A DNA stretch of 64,000 nt from Herbaspirillum sp. (GTDB lineage: Bacteria; Pseudomonadota; Gammaproteobacteria; Burkholderiales; Burkholderiaceae_D): contig NZ_JAGIBI010000001.1 in the NCBI RefSeq assembly GCF_017744395.1, positions 558,001-622,000 on the forward strand, read 5' to 3'. The first letter of the stretch is position 1. The number at the start of each line of letters is the position of its first letter. Below, piece after piece: positions 43,283 through 54,301 of this stretch. The notes below the pieces were generated by a model that was not told where the DNA came from, searched no databases, and saw only the letters and a program-made list of their open reading frames with translations. Made by a program: the position numbers and the translations under genes.

Positions 43283-45814
43283 TCATCTCAACGTGGCTTC
43301 AAATTTCTCGAACGCGTCCGACACGATTTTTTCCAATTCATCGTTGTCCCAAGGTTTGACAAGAAACTTATAAACAGCCCCCTGGTTGATCGCTTGCGAG
43401 ATGCTGTGGAGGTTTGTCTGGCCCGTGAGCATGATCCGTACCGCGTTGGGAAACATATAGCTGATCTTTTCTAAAAGATCGCTTCCCAAGACATCCGGCA
43501 TTTGATGATCGGTCAGCACTACGCCGATTTGATGCTTGGCGAGAATTTCAAATGCCTCCGCAGCATGATTCGCCGTGAATATCTGATAGCCGGAACGGCC
43601 CAGTGCCCGCTTGATGGCCGATAGAATATTCACGTCGTCGTCTATCACGAGCAGGGAACGGGCGTAGGAGGGGCGGCGAATGATCTCCATTGGCAATGAA
43701 ACGTCGCGCTCCAGCAGCGATGTGCAGTCGTCTGCCGGAAGAGGGGCGCTAAAGTAGTAGCCTTGGATTCTGTCGCATCCTTCGGCATGAAGCATTTTCA
43801 GCTGGCTGACCGTTTCGACGCCTTCCGCGATGACTTCCAGGTGCAGGCTCTTGGCGATGGCAATGATGGATCTGCAAATCGCCAAGTCTTGCGCATCGCC
43901 CACCAGGTCGCGGACAAAAGATTTATCAATCTTGAGGCGGCTGACGGGAAATTTCTTCAAGTAGCCGAGATTCGAATAGCCCGTTCCGAAGTCATCGATG
44001 GAGAGCGTGATACCGATCTTGCGCAAATGCACCATAATCGCGATGCTTTTCTCGGGATCGCTCATCGAGACGCTTTCCGTCAGTTCCAGTTCGAGATGCT
44101 GGGAGTCCAATCCGGATTCCGCGAGAATCTGGCCGACCAATACCTTGAGGTTCTTCTCGGTAAATTGCATCGCAGACAAGTTGACGGCAATGGTCGCCGG
44201 ATTAAGTCCCTTCTCCTGCCATGATCTGCATTGCTTGCACGCCGCGCGCAATACCCACTCTCCCAGGGCCAATATCAAGTCAGACTCTTCCGCCAATGCG
44301 ATGAATTCGCCGGGCATCAACAGCCCCAGTTCAGGATGCTGCCAACGCACCAGGGCCTCGAATCCGTCGATCCGGCCATTCTTCAAGGAAACCTGCGGCT
44401 GGTAATGCAAAACCAGCTCGTCTCGCTGTATTGCTTCTCGTAATTGATTCTTCAGGATGTGGCGTTTGGTAATCTCCTGATTGAATTCAGGGGAATAGAA
44501 CTGGTAGTGGTTGCGCGCATCTTCTTGAGCCAGATGCAAGGCCACTTCGGCAAAATGGGGGAGGGATTCGGTGTTATTGCCATCATTGGGATACAAGGCA
44601 ATCCCGATCTTTGGAAGAAGATGGATATTCTGTTGTTCAGGAATCGAATACGGCTTTTCCAGTATTTGGAGAAGATCCTGGACGATGGTATCGATGTCGC
44701 TTTTCTTCACCTCTTCCAGCAAAACCGCAAATACGCCATCCGAATACTGGGTGACCGTTGCTTTCCCCGGCGGTCTCCATGCCTGCAGGCGTTGCGTCAC
44801 GGCGATTGTCAATGCGAGGCCGGCCTTGGCGCCGAAGACATCCCGGATTTGATCAAGCCCGTTCAACTCGGCCAACATGAGTACCACCACTCCGCCATGA
44901 GAATCATGGCGGCGAATTGCCTGCTCCAAGCGATCCCGTAGAACTACGCGATTGGGCAATCCGGTAATGTGGTCGAAATAGCTGAGCCGGTAAATTTTCT
45001 CTTCCGCCTCCTGCCATTCCGTAATGTCGATTCCGCTAAGGACGAAGATAGTCTTGAAGTGACGGTCCTCAAGGATGCTAAGAGAACAAAGAATTGAACG
45101 CACCCGGCCATCGCGCGCCAGCCATTGGCTCTGGTACTGCATCGGAAAGGCCGACCTGTCTCTTCGCTGATAGCGGTCCTTCTCACTTTGCCTCTGGGAA
45201 GAGGGGAAAAATATATCCCAGAAACAGAGCCCCAGAATATCCTTGCTCGCGTACCCCGTGGACTTTTCTCCGGCTTGATTGAACCGGAGGATTTTCCCCT
45301 CCGTGTCCAGCATGACGCCTACTGCGCCCGCAGTGTCAAAGACGGTGGTAAGCAAGTTACTTTCCGCAAACAGTATTTCTTCAGTTCTTCTTCGTATTGC
45401 GCGTTCGTGGGATTCTTGAAGCGCGCGGCGTACCGAGGAGGGCAGGCGGGCGATGTTGTTTTTGAGAACATAGTCGTAGGCGCCGAGCCTTAATGCCTGA
45501 ATCGCAAGTTCCTCGCCTATGGTGCCGGAGACAAAGATGAAAGGAACATTGGGAATTTTCTCGTGCGCAATTTTCAAGGCTGTCATGCCATCGAAACCGG
45601 GCAGCGAATAGTCACACAGAATGATATCCGCATGGCTCTCGACAGCCTTCAGGAGGGCGGCCTCGCTACTGACTTGTTCATACGTCGCCTGCAGGCCGGA
45701 ACGTCTGAGTGCTTCATGCACAAGTTCCGCCTCTTCTGGGACGTCTTCGACATGAATAATGCGGAGGTTTTCTTCTGAATACGAGGGAGGATCGGAAAGG
45801 GGCGCTGTATACAT
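43283..45814 (-). CDS. REC-PAS-degenerate GGDEF-EAL-REC cyclic-di-GMP phosphodiesterase
   Basis: An 843-residue protein. Receiver 1 (15-130; Asp68 in ILCDYSLPGF), PAS (145-270), a GGDEF domain (275-440) whose signature is replaced by SDGVF (358-362), hence probably no cyclase activity, an EAL domain (450-700) with EAL intact at 486-488, TES (579-581), IDDFGTGYSNL (606-616), KIDKSFV and IAEGVET, consistent with c-di-GMP hydrolysis, then receiver 2 (about 715-835; LVIDDDVNIL, VVLTDHQMPD, KPWDN). Two receivers make it a natural endpoint for the adjoining kinases. AT-richer than neighbours in places. Confidence 0.9.
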   Translation of the reverse strand: MYTAPLSDPPSYSEENLRIIHVEDVPEEAELVHEALRRSGLQATYEQVSSEAALLKAVESHADIILCDYSLPGFDGMTALKIAHEKIPNVPFIFVSGTIGEELAIQALRLGAYDYVLKNNIARLPSSVRRALQESHERAIRRRTEEILFAESNLLTTVFDTAGAVGVMLDTEGKILRFNQAGEKSTGYASKDILGLCFWDIFFPSSQRQSEKDRYQRRDRSAFPMQYQSQWLARDGRVRSILCSLSILEDRHFKTIFVLSGIDITEWQEAEEKIYRLSYFDHITGLPNRVVLRDRLEQAIRRHDSHGGVVVLMLAELNGLDQIRDVFGAKAGLALTIAVTQRLQAWRPPGKATVTQYSDGVFAVLLEEVKKSDIDTIVQDLLQILEKPYSIPEQQNIHLLPKIGIALYPNDGNNTESLPHFAEVALHLAQEDARNHYQFYSPEFNQEITKRHILKNQLREAIQRDELVLHYQPQVSLKNGRIDGFEALVRWQHPELGLLMPGEFIALAEESDLILALGEWVLRAACKQCRSWQEKGLNPATIAVNLSAMQFTEKNLKVLVGQILAESGLDSQHLELELTESVSMSDPEKSIAIMVHLRKIGITLSIDDFGTGYSNLGYLKKFPVSRLKIDKSFVRDLVGDAQDLAICRSIIAIAKSLHLEVIAEGVETVSQLKMLHAEGCDRIQGYYFSAPLPADDCTSLLERDVSLPMEIIRRPSYARSLLVIDDDVNILSAIKRALGRSGYQIFTANHAAEAFEILAKHQIGVVLTDHQMPDVLGSDLLEKISYMFPNAVRIMLTGQTNLHSISQAINQGAVYKFLVKPWDNDELEKIVSDAFEKFEATLR

Positions 45815-46000
45815 AGACTCTTTGCCTAAAGTAAAGACTGTCCAGACTCATGTATCCATCCGCGAAAACCCTGCCGTTATGGCAGGCCGCTAAATTCCAT
45901 GTTATTCCGATAAAAAGATAATGACAACCTGATCCCGCTCGCCCGCATGCCGGTGAGCGAGCTGAAGCCGCGGTGCGGCTGGTGATTTGATAGAAAGCAG

Positions 46001-46027
46001 AAGAGCCGGCGTACTAGGCCGGCTCTT
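46001..46027. terminator. probable terminator downstream of maeB
   Basis: AAGAGCCGGC (46001-46010) and GCCGGCTCTT (46018-46027) form a ten-bp stem with a seven-base loop, 25 bp after the maeB stop. The T-tract is imperfect on both strands. Confidence 0.6.
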
Positions 46028-46051
46028 GTTGGCGGTTGGCGGCAAGAAAAT

Positions 46052-48346
<2,295 letters not shown>

Positions 48347-48731
48347 GGTCTTGATGAGGTGTAAGAAGCGTAATAAGGAAGGCGGAGCGCCGGCGAAATG
48401 CGGAGGGATAGGGCCCGATGCTAATACATCAGGCCAATCGAAGAAAGAGCGCGGGCCCCGGACTCAATGGGCCGGCCGAGAAGTCGGCAAACGATTCCGG
48501 TTCCGCGTAGGGATATAAAAGCGATCTCATTGTGGAGACATATTACGCCCGAAGTGGCGGATATTGTTATTGCTTTTTCTTTATACCCCATGAAAGAAAT
48601 TTGACTTTCTCCGGATCGCCTGGAGACTTTGCAAAAGCACCGCAGCAAAACAGTCATGGAAAAGATTTCTCGCATGAGAACCTCCGAACCCCTCCTATAA
48701 TCAATTCCTGTCATCAACAAAAAGAAATAAC
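48347..48731. other. intergenic region, AT-richer than neighbours
   Basis: 385 bp between divergent maeB and the small membrane gene. Base composition becomes AT-rich toward 48540-48730. It should contain the maeB promoter and that of the small gene. One -10-like hexamer is listed separately. Confidence 0.5.
48696..48701 (+). promoter_or_regulatory. possible -10 element for the small membrane gene
   Basis: An exact TATAAT 31 bp before the start codon; an upstream ATGAGA at 48674-48679 (16-bp spacing) is only a weak -35. Confidence 0.35.
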
Positions 48732-49013
48732 ATGAAAGATCCAAACAAGAACAATATCCCTTTGTACTTCGACGCGGGGCGTTCCATTTTTAATGTGGTT
48801 ACCTGGGCTCTTTTGAATTTCCTGGTTTTGCTTCTGGTTTCTTTATTCGTGGGGCTTTATTTCAAGGTGCAAAAGGGGATCTCCACAGATGCCGATGTGG
48901 CCAGCGCGTTCAAGATTGCATTTCTTGTACTGATTCCGTTAAATTGGTTCTACTGGAAGACAAAAATGAAAGACGGGAAATGGAGATATCTGTTTTACCG
49001 TGATTGGAAATAA
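48732..49013 (+). CDS. small hypothetical two-pass membrane protein
   Basis: A 93-residue protein with two hydrophobic helices (about 21-44, FNVVTWALLNFLVLLLVSLF, and 62-75, AFKIAFLVLIPLNWF) and a basic C-terminus ending YLFYRDWK. AAAGAAA precedes the ATG. It is visibly AT-richer in DNA than its neighbours, which may indicate recent transfer. No known family recognised. It precedes the orphan binding protein by 22 bp and may be cotranscribed with it. Confidence 0.65.
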   Translation: MKDPNKNNIPLYFDAGRSIFNVVTWALLNFLVLLLVSLFVGLYFKVQKGISTDADVASAFKIAFLVLIPLNWFYWKTKMKDGKWRYLFYRDWK

Positions 49014-49034
49014 AGTCGGCAAAGGGGGGCGAGC

Positions 49035-50177
49035 GTGGCGATCCGGAGCGGGTGCTTGGTACTGGGAGTCATCTTGGCGGCAGGGGCCTGCAACGTTCAG
49101 GCCGATCCGCGGACCGTGCTCATTGGCCTGGCGGCGCCGATGAGTGGCTTATCGGGCAACATTGGCGTGAGCCTGGAGCGCGCTTCAGAGCTGGCGATCA
49201 AGGATATCAATGAAACCAAACCGGTCATCGGCGGCGAACCGGTGGTTTTCAAGTTGCTGCCGCTGGATGACCGCGCCGATCCCCGCACCGGCGAATGGAT
49301 CGCCGACTACTTTGTCAAGAGCAAGGTAGCCGCCGTCATTGCCCACTGGAACAGTGGCGTCGGCATCCCCGCCTCGAAGATCTATGCCGCCGCCGGCATT
49401 CCCCACCTCTCGCCGGGCGTGACCGCCCCGGCCTTTACCCTGCAAGGCTTCGAGACGACCTTTCGCCTCGTTCCCCACGATGGCGACGGCGCCCGGCTGA
49501 CCGCCGAATACGTTCTGAACGAGCTGAAGGCCAGGACGATCGTCGTCATCGACGATCGCACCGTGTTTGGCGCGACCTATGCCGCGGAATTTGAAAAGTC
49601 GGTGGCGGCATTGAACGGCAAGGTCTCCGCCCACTACAGCATCAGCAGCAAGTCTTCGGACTTCAACCAGATCCTGCGCCAGGCCAGCGCCCTGAACCCC
49701 GATGTGCTGTTCTTCGGCGGCATCGATGCCCAGGCCGCCCAGCTCGCGCGCGACATGCGCCGCCTGGGCCTCACGGCGTCGCTGGTCACCAGCGATGGGG
49801 TGGTGGGGCAGACTTTTCTCGATATCGCAGGGCCTGCCGGGGAGAATACGGTTGCGATAGAGCCGGGGCGGCCGTCCTATAAAGGCCCCCAATGGGCCCG
49901 TTTCCAGAGCGCCTGGAAGGCCAGATACAAAGAAGAGATCTACCTTTACGCGCCGTTTGCCTACGATGCCGTGCGCGTTGTCGCGGCAGCCATGAACAGC
50001 GCGAACTCAACGGACACGGCCAAGGTGACGGCGGAACTGCACAAGATCCGCTACCAGGGCATCAGCGGCAATATTGCCTTCGACAAAAAAGGGGACCTGA
50101 CAGAGCCCGTTTTCACGATATACGCCGTGAAGAATGGCCGGTGGCGCGCAGTCAGGACCATTGGCGGGAAGGAGTGA
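49035..50177 (+). CDS. branched-chain amino acid-type substrate-binding protein (orphan)
   Basis: A 380-residue LivJ/K-family protein with an N-terminal signal (LVLGVILAAGACNVQA) and GTG start preceded by AAAGGGGGG. Landmarks: VLIGLAAPMSG, ERASELAIKDIN, DDRADPRTG, VAAVIAHWNSGVGIPASKIY. No transporter subunits nearby; it adjoins a small membrane gene and converges on a LysR regulator. It could supply the Liv transporter at 16-20 kb, or bind an aromatic ligand linked to the neighbouring lactonase; both are guesses. Confidence 0.87.
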   Translation: MAIRSGCLVLGVILAAGACNVQADPRTVLIGLAAPMSGLSGNIGVSLERASELAIKDINETKPVIGGEPVVFKLLPLDDRADPRTGEWIADYFVKSKVAAVIAHWNSGVGIPASKIYAAAGIPHLSPGVTAPAFTLQGFETTFRLVPHDGDGARLTAEYVLNELKARTIVVIDDRTVFGATYAAEFEKSVAALNGKVSAHYSISSKSSDFNQILRQASALNPDVLFFGGIDAQAAQLARDMRRLGLTASLVTSDGVVGQTFLDIAGPAGENTVAIEPGRPSYKGPQWARFQSAWKARYKEEIYLYAPFAYDAVRVVAAAMNSANSTDTAKVTAELHKIRYQGISGNIAFDKKGDLTEPVFTIYAVKNGRWRAVRTIGGKE

Positions 50178-50186
50178 GCCTTCCGG

Positions 50187-51128
50187 CTAGGATGCCTTGC
50201 GCTTGGCCGGCCAGGATGCCTCAAGCGTGTTGCGCAAGCCCGGCGCCTGCTCGCGGATGTAGTCCCACAGCAGGTTTGCGACCGGCCCATGCGCCTGGTC
50301 GCGCCGCCGCGCCGCGACCAACTCCTCCGTACGGCCCGGCAGGTAGCGCCCGGTAATCGCCAGCAGCTCCCCGCGCCGCAGCTCCTCATCGACCAGAAAA
50401 CGCGGCATGTGCCCCCAGCCCATGCCTTGCAAAATGATTTCCTTCTTCATCAACTGGTCGGCCACCGTGCACTGGTGCGCTCCCTCGATCATGAAATAGT
50501 CGCGCGGCGCGGAATGGCGCGCCGTATCGCGGATGACGCATTGCGTGAAATCGCGCATCTGCTCCGGCCGGATCGTGTGCGATACCGGAAAGGGCAAGAA
50601 TCCCTTGGCCACCACCGGCACGAACGGCACCTCGCAAAGGTCCACCCACTCCAGCCGCGCGTCGCTCTTGTCCACGCCGTGCAGGATCAGGTCGGCGTCG
50701 CCGTCAAAGAGGCGCTCCCAGGGGCCCGTGATGGCTTCGAAATGCAGATGCAGACGGGTGCGCGGATGGTTCATGAAGAAGCGGCTGAGCAGGGCGAGCG
50801 TCTGCGGGCGTGGACACAAGTCGCCGATCACTACGCGTAATTTGGTTTCCTCGCCCATCGCCAATTGTTCCGCATGCGTACGCAGTTCTTCCATTTCGCG
50901 CAGCAAGGACTGCGCCCGCTGGTGGAAAGAATGCCCGGCATCGGTCAGGCTGACCCGATAACCGCTGCGGTCCAGCAGGCTCAGGCCGAGTTGCCGTTCC
51001 AGCTTCGCGACGGCGGCGAACACGGCGGGATGGGAACGATGCAGGGTTTCCGCCGCGGCCTGGAAGCCGCCGGCCTTGACCACCGTATCGAAGCATTGCA
51101 GGTCGTGCAGCGTAAAGGGATTATTCAT
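50187..51128 (-). CDS. LysR-type transcriptional regulator
   Basis: A 313-residue regulator with N-terminal winged helix (FTLHDLQCFDTVVKAGGFQAAAETLHRSHPAVFAAVAKLE) shown in shorter form: key residues are GGFQAAAETL and SHPAVFAAVAKLERQLG. The rest is a LysR effector domain. Start at 51128 gives the family N-terminus; a longer frame is not homologous. It is divergent from the lactonase-like gene over 161 bp, the usual layout for LysR and its target. Confidence 0.9.
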   Translation of the reverse strand: MNNPFTLHDLQCFDTVVKAGGFQAAAETLHRSHPAVFAAVAKLERQLGLSLLDRSGYRVSLTDAGHSFHQRAQSLLREMEELRTHAEQLAMGEETKLRVVIGDLCPRPQTLALLSRFFMNHPRTRLHLHFEAITGPWERLFDGDADLILHGVDKSDARLEWVDLCEVPFVPVVAKGFLPFPVSHTIRPEQMRDFTQCVIRDTARHSAPRDYFMIEGAHQCTVADQLMKKEIILQGMGWGHMPRFLVDEELRRGELLAITGRYLPGRTEELVAARRRDQAHGPVANLLWDYIREQAPGLRNTLEASWPAKRKAS

Positions 51129-51289
51129 GTCAATTTTTATTACATTGAATATCCAATCTTTATAATATTTATTTTCAGACGCCGCAACTAAGATCCCCTC
51201 CATGGCACTTGCTGTTGCAAGAGCCGGCAAGCAAGTCGACGACATGCTCCCGCCAGGCTCTCAAGAAACCGACTTCAAAAGGCAATGAC

Positions 51290-52087
51290 ATGGAAAACCG
51301 CTCTTTCGTTACCGCCGGCGACGGCACACGTATCGCCTATCGCATTGACGGCGCGGCCGACAAGCCGGTACTGGTCTTGTCCAACTCCATCGCCACCACG
51401 TTCCACATGTGGGACGGGCAGATCGACGCCTTGTCGAAACACTTCCGCGTCGTGCGCTACGACCTGCGCGGCCATGGCGGCTCGGGCATCCCGGCGGGAG
51501 CCTATTCGCTCGACCGCCTGGGCCGCGATGTGATCGAACTGCTCGACGCGCTGCATATCGAAAAGGCGCATTTCCTGGGCTTGTCCCTGGGCGGCTTCAT
51601 CGGACAATGGCTGGGCATCCACGCCCCTGAGCGCATCGACCGGCTGGTTCTTGCCAATACGTCGCCTTACCTCGGGCCGGCATCGTATTTCGACGAACGC
51701 ATTGCCGAAGTGCTGCAGGCGCGGGACATGAGCGACACAGCCGCCATGTTCCTGGCGAACTGGTTTCCAGCGCATATGCTGGAGGCGAGGGGAGTGGTCG
51801 TCGAGGAATTCCGCGCCATGCTGCTCGGCATGGACAAGCAAGGACTGGCAGGCAGCTTTGCGGCGGTTCGCGATTCGGACTTGCGCCGGACCGTCGCGCT
51901 GATTTCCCGTCCGACCTTGGTCATTGCGGGGCGCGACGACAAGGTAACGCTCCCCGGCCATAGTGAATTGATTGCGGCGGCGATTCCTGGATCGAAGCTG
52001 GCCATCCTGCCGGCCGTGCACCTATCGAATGTTGAATGCCCGGTTGAGTTTGTGGACTTGGTGCGGGAGTTCCTGGGGGCGCGCTGA
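51290..52087 (+). CDS. alpha/beta hydrolase, 3-oxoadipate enol-lactonase-like
   Basis: A 265-residue hydrolase with a PcaD-like arrangement: MWDGQIDALSKHFRVVRYDLRGHGGS, nucleophile Ser in GLSLGGF, acid Asp in IAGRDDKV and His in LPAVHLSN. PcaD converts 3-oxoadipate enol-lactone to 3-oxoadipate in the protocatechuate/catechol pathway. No other pca gene lies here, so another lactone or ester is possible. Start at 51290 fits; GGCA is a weak site. Divergent LysR gene is the likely regulator. Confidence 0.8.
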   Translation: MENRSFVTAGDGTRIAYRIDGAADKPVLVLSNSIATTFHMWDGQIDALSKHFRVVRYDLRGHGGSGIPAGAYSLDRLGRDVIELLDALHIEKAHFLGLSLGGFIGQWLGIHAPERIDRLVLANTSPYLGPASYFDERIAEVLQARDMSDTAAMFLANWFPAHMLEARGVVVEEFRAMLLGMDKQGLAGSFAAVRDSDLRRTVALISRPTLVIAGRDDKVTLPGHSELIAAAIPGSKLAILPAVHLSNVECPVEFVDLVREFLGAR

Positions 52088-52134
52088 AGAAGGAGACGGG
52101 CGGGTATCCCCGAGTTGCCCTGGATCTGAAACGA

Positions 52135-52166
52135 AAAAGCCATCCGATGAGAACCGGATGGCTTTT
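52135..52166. terminator. bidirectional Rho-independent terminator
   Basis: AAAAGCCATCCG (52135-52146) and CGGATGGCTTTT (52155-52166) form a perfect 12-bp stem with an eight-base loop. It lies between the convergent hydrolase and diguanylate cyclase genes; the minus strand has the longer T-run. Confidence 0.88.
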
Positions 52167-52283
52167 CACATGCATCAGGGACGGGCGGTCTTATGGGCGG
52201 CAAGCCTTTGAGCAGCGTATCGCGCAACTGGAGGAAGGCGGGGGCATGGCTTCGTTCCTTCCCCGATCTTTAATCTCATTGAC

Positions 52284-53858
52284 TCAGCGCACAAAATTTT
52301 CTACTTCTTGTTGTCCGCCCAAATGTTGGCCTGGCGACGTGGCGAACACGGTAAAGCGATCGCGTCCGCCGGTTTTCGATTCATATAGCGCCGCATCCGC
52401 CGCGCGCAGCAATTCGTTGGCATCGGCTGTCGGCAGTGGACTGCACACCGTCGCGACGCCGATGCTGACGGTGACCACTTTCCCGGGGCTGTCTTCGTGC
52501 TCGAGATGCAGATCACGCACGCTCTGGCATATGCGCGCGGCGAGGTTCTTCGCGCCTTCCGTGTCGCATTCGGGGAGGATTACCGCGAACTCCTCGCCGC
52601 CATAGCGTGCGGCGATGTCCCCCGGTCGCTGGAGACAGGCCTGCAGGGTCCCGGCGACCTTCTTCAGGCAGTCGTCCCCGCACTGGTGCCCGTACCTGTC
52701 GTTATAGCGCTTGAAGAAATCGACGTCGATCATCAGCAGCGACATGCACGTATCCTCCCTGCGGGCCCGGTTCATCTCGGTGGCAAGGCTCTGATCGAAA
52801 TGCCTTCGATTCGCCAGCCCGGTCAGGCCGTCTTGCATCGCTAATTGAGACAAGATGCGATTGAGCTCTTCCTGTTTTTTCTTGGCGTCCAACACCTTTT
52901 GTTCGGCAAGTTCTCTTCGATTGATATTGAAGATGAGCCTGTTGCCGAATAGCAAGACAAGAATGATGCCGGTAAAGATGAAAATGCCGCGCATGAGCGT
53001 GTCGCCGACCCATTCCGCAAGCGCTTCATCCTTGGACATGGCCGCGACGACGAACAAGGGATAATCGTCGACCCGCCTGAAGCTGTTGAAGCGGACAACG
53101 CCGTCAACGGACGATTTGATGGTCACAATGCTCGCATTTTTCTGCGAAATCAGAGTCCGGTAAATCTGGGTATTCGACAGATCCCGGCCGATTGCATCTT
53201 CGGTAAACGGACGTCGATAAAGAGCGGTGCCGTTCATCAGCCCCAGAAGGATGGCGCCTTCGCTGCCGATCTCAAACTGATCGTAAAATTTTTGAAAGGA
53301 AGCGACGTCCAAGGTGGCCAGGACCACGCCGCCAAAACTGCCGTCGGCTTTGTCGATTCGCCTGCTGATGGTGAAGATCCATTTCTTTGTCCCCCGGCTG
53401 AAGACAGGAGGACCGATGTGAGGCATGAAATCCGGGTGGTCGCGATGGTACTGGAAGTATTCGCGGTCAGCATTGTTGAATTGCGCCTGCAACGCCTGGC
53501 GAGAAGTGACAAGCTGTTCCCCTGTTTCGTTGTAGACGAATATCCCGTCCAGCGCAGGCAGATTCTGGACTGCCGAGGCAAACATCAGATGCAGTCGATC
53601 CAGGGCGGCAGGACCAAGGCCATCGTAACGGATCCGTTCGGATACCCCGGCTAGAACGATGTCGGCTTCCTTGAATGTCTGGTTCGCATGCTGCGCCAGG
53701 GCGTAGGAAACGTTGTTGACCGCTGCATAGGTTTCTTTCAGCTGGGTTTTGCGCGCTTGCCAGGCATTCCAGATTTCAATCCATAGCAATGCCGTGCAGA
53801 TGATGATAACCAGACATAGAACGTATGTTGATGTACGGTATTTTTGACGGGTATTCAT
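52284..53858 (-). CDS. membrane diguanylate cyclase with dCache-like sensor
   Basis: A 524-residue protein: TM1 (about 10-32), periplasmic PDC/dCache-like domain (35-285; FVYNETGEQLV, REYFQYHRDHPDF, WIFTISRRI), TM2 (about 290-310), coiled coil, then GGDEF with DGLTGLANRRHFD, IDVDFFKRYNDRYGH and intact RYGGEEF, so cyclase activity is expected. There is no RxxD inhibitory site evident before the motif. Start ambiguous among ATGs at 53858, 53864 and 53882; 53858 is used. It may oppose the EAL protein at 43-46 kb. Confidence 0.9.
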   Translation of the reverse strand: MNTRQKYRTSTYVLCLVIIICTALLWIEIWNAWQARKTQLKETYAAVNNVSYALAQHANQTFKEADIVLAGVSERIRYDGLGPAALDRLHLMFASAVQNLPALDGIFVYNETGEQLVTSRQALQAQFNNADREYFQYHRDHPDFMPHIGPPVFSRGTKKWIFTISRRIDKADGSFGGVVLATLDVASFQKFYDQFEIGSEGAILLGLMNGTALYRRPFTEDAIGRDLSNTQIYRTLISQKNASIVTIKSSVDGVVRFNSFRRVDDYPLFVVAAMSKDEALAEWVGDTLMRGIFIFTGIILVLLFGNRLIFNINRRELAEQKVLDAKKKQEELNRILSQLAMQDGLTGLANRRHFDQSLATEMNRARREDTCMSLLMIDVDFFKRYNDRYGHQCGDDCLKKVAGTLQACLQRPGDIAARYGGEEFAVILPECDTEGAKNLAARICQSVRDLHLEHEDSPGKVVTVSIGVATVCSPLPTADANELLRAADAALYESKTGGRDRFTVFATSPGQHLGGQQEVENFVR

Positions 53859-54164
53859 TCGCATCCCAGTGTTATGGAGCACACCAAATCTGCCGCGACA
53901 TCAAGCGATGGAGATTTTCCGAATTCTCGCTGCGAGAGCCAGATAGAAATTAATATTTTTTCATGACTCCAGAATACAACCTTCCAGGCTCGAAGTGATG
54001 CATCCCAGATGTACCGATGCGACAGTTTCTGCTTCTCAGGGGAGGGAGGGGAAAATACGGTTCATTGCTGCATTCCATCTAAAACAATAGAACGGTCCAA
54101 CATCATCAGACGATCATGAGGATTGACTTAAATTCATTAATCACAAGAGGAATACAACATAAGT

Positions 54165-54189
54165 AATTGATTTTTAATTAAAATCAATT
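54165..54189. repeat. perfect inverted repeat in AT-rich DNA
   Basis: AATTGATTTT (54165-54174), five bases, AAAATCAATT (54180-54189). Stem is AT-only except one G-C pair, so it may be a protein-binding palindrome rather than a terminator. Confidence 0.6.
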
Positions 54190-54258
54190 TTTCGTTAAGG
54201 TAATGCGCTGCTCACTCCAAGGAAAACAGGTTGCACTAAAACTGTAAATGAAAAACAT

Positions 54259-54279
54259 CCAGCCTCGCAAAGAGGCCGG
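54259..54279 (-). terminator. terminator of the sulfur cluster
   Basis: On the minus strand CCGGCCTC, five bases, then GAGGCTGG (one G-T mismatch) followed by ATGTTTTTC. It lies 20-40 bp after the four-domain rhodanese stop. Confidence 0.7.
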
Positions 54280-54301
54280 ATACCAGGAGGGAGGGATAGC
54301 C

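Larger units (their letters stand above)
53859..54301. other. AT-rich intergenic region
   Basis: About 440 bp between two minus-strand genes, markedly AT-rich at 54090-54200. It holds an inverted repeat (54165-54189) and a terminator (54259-54279), and presumably the cyclase promoter. No gene seen. Confidence 0.55.
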
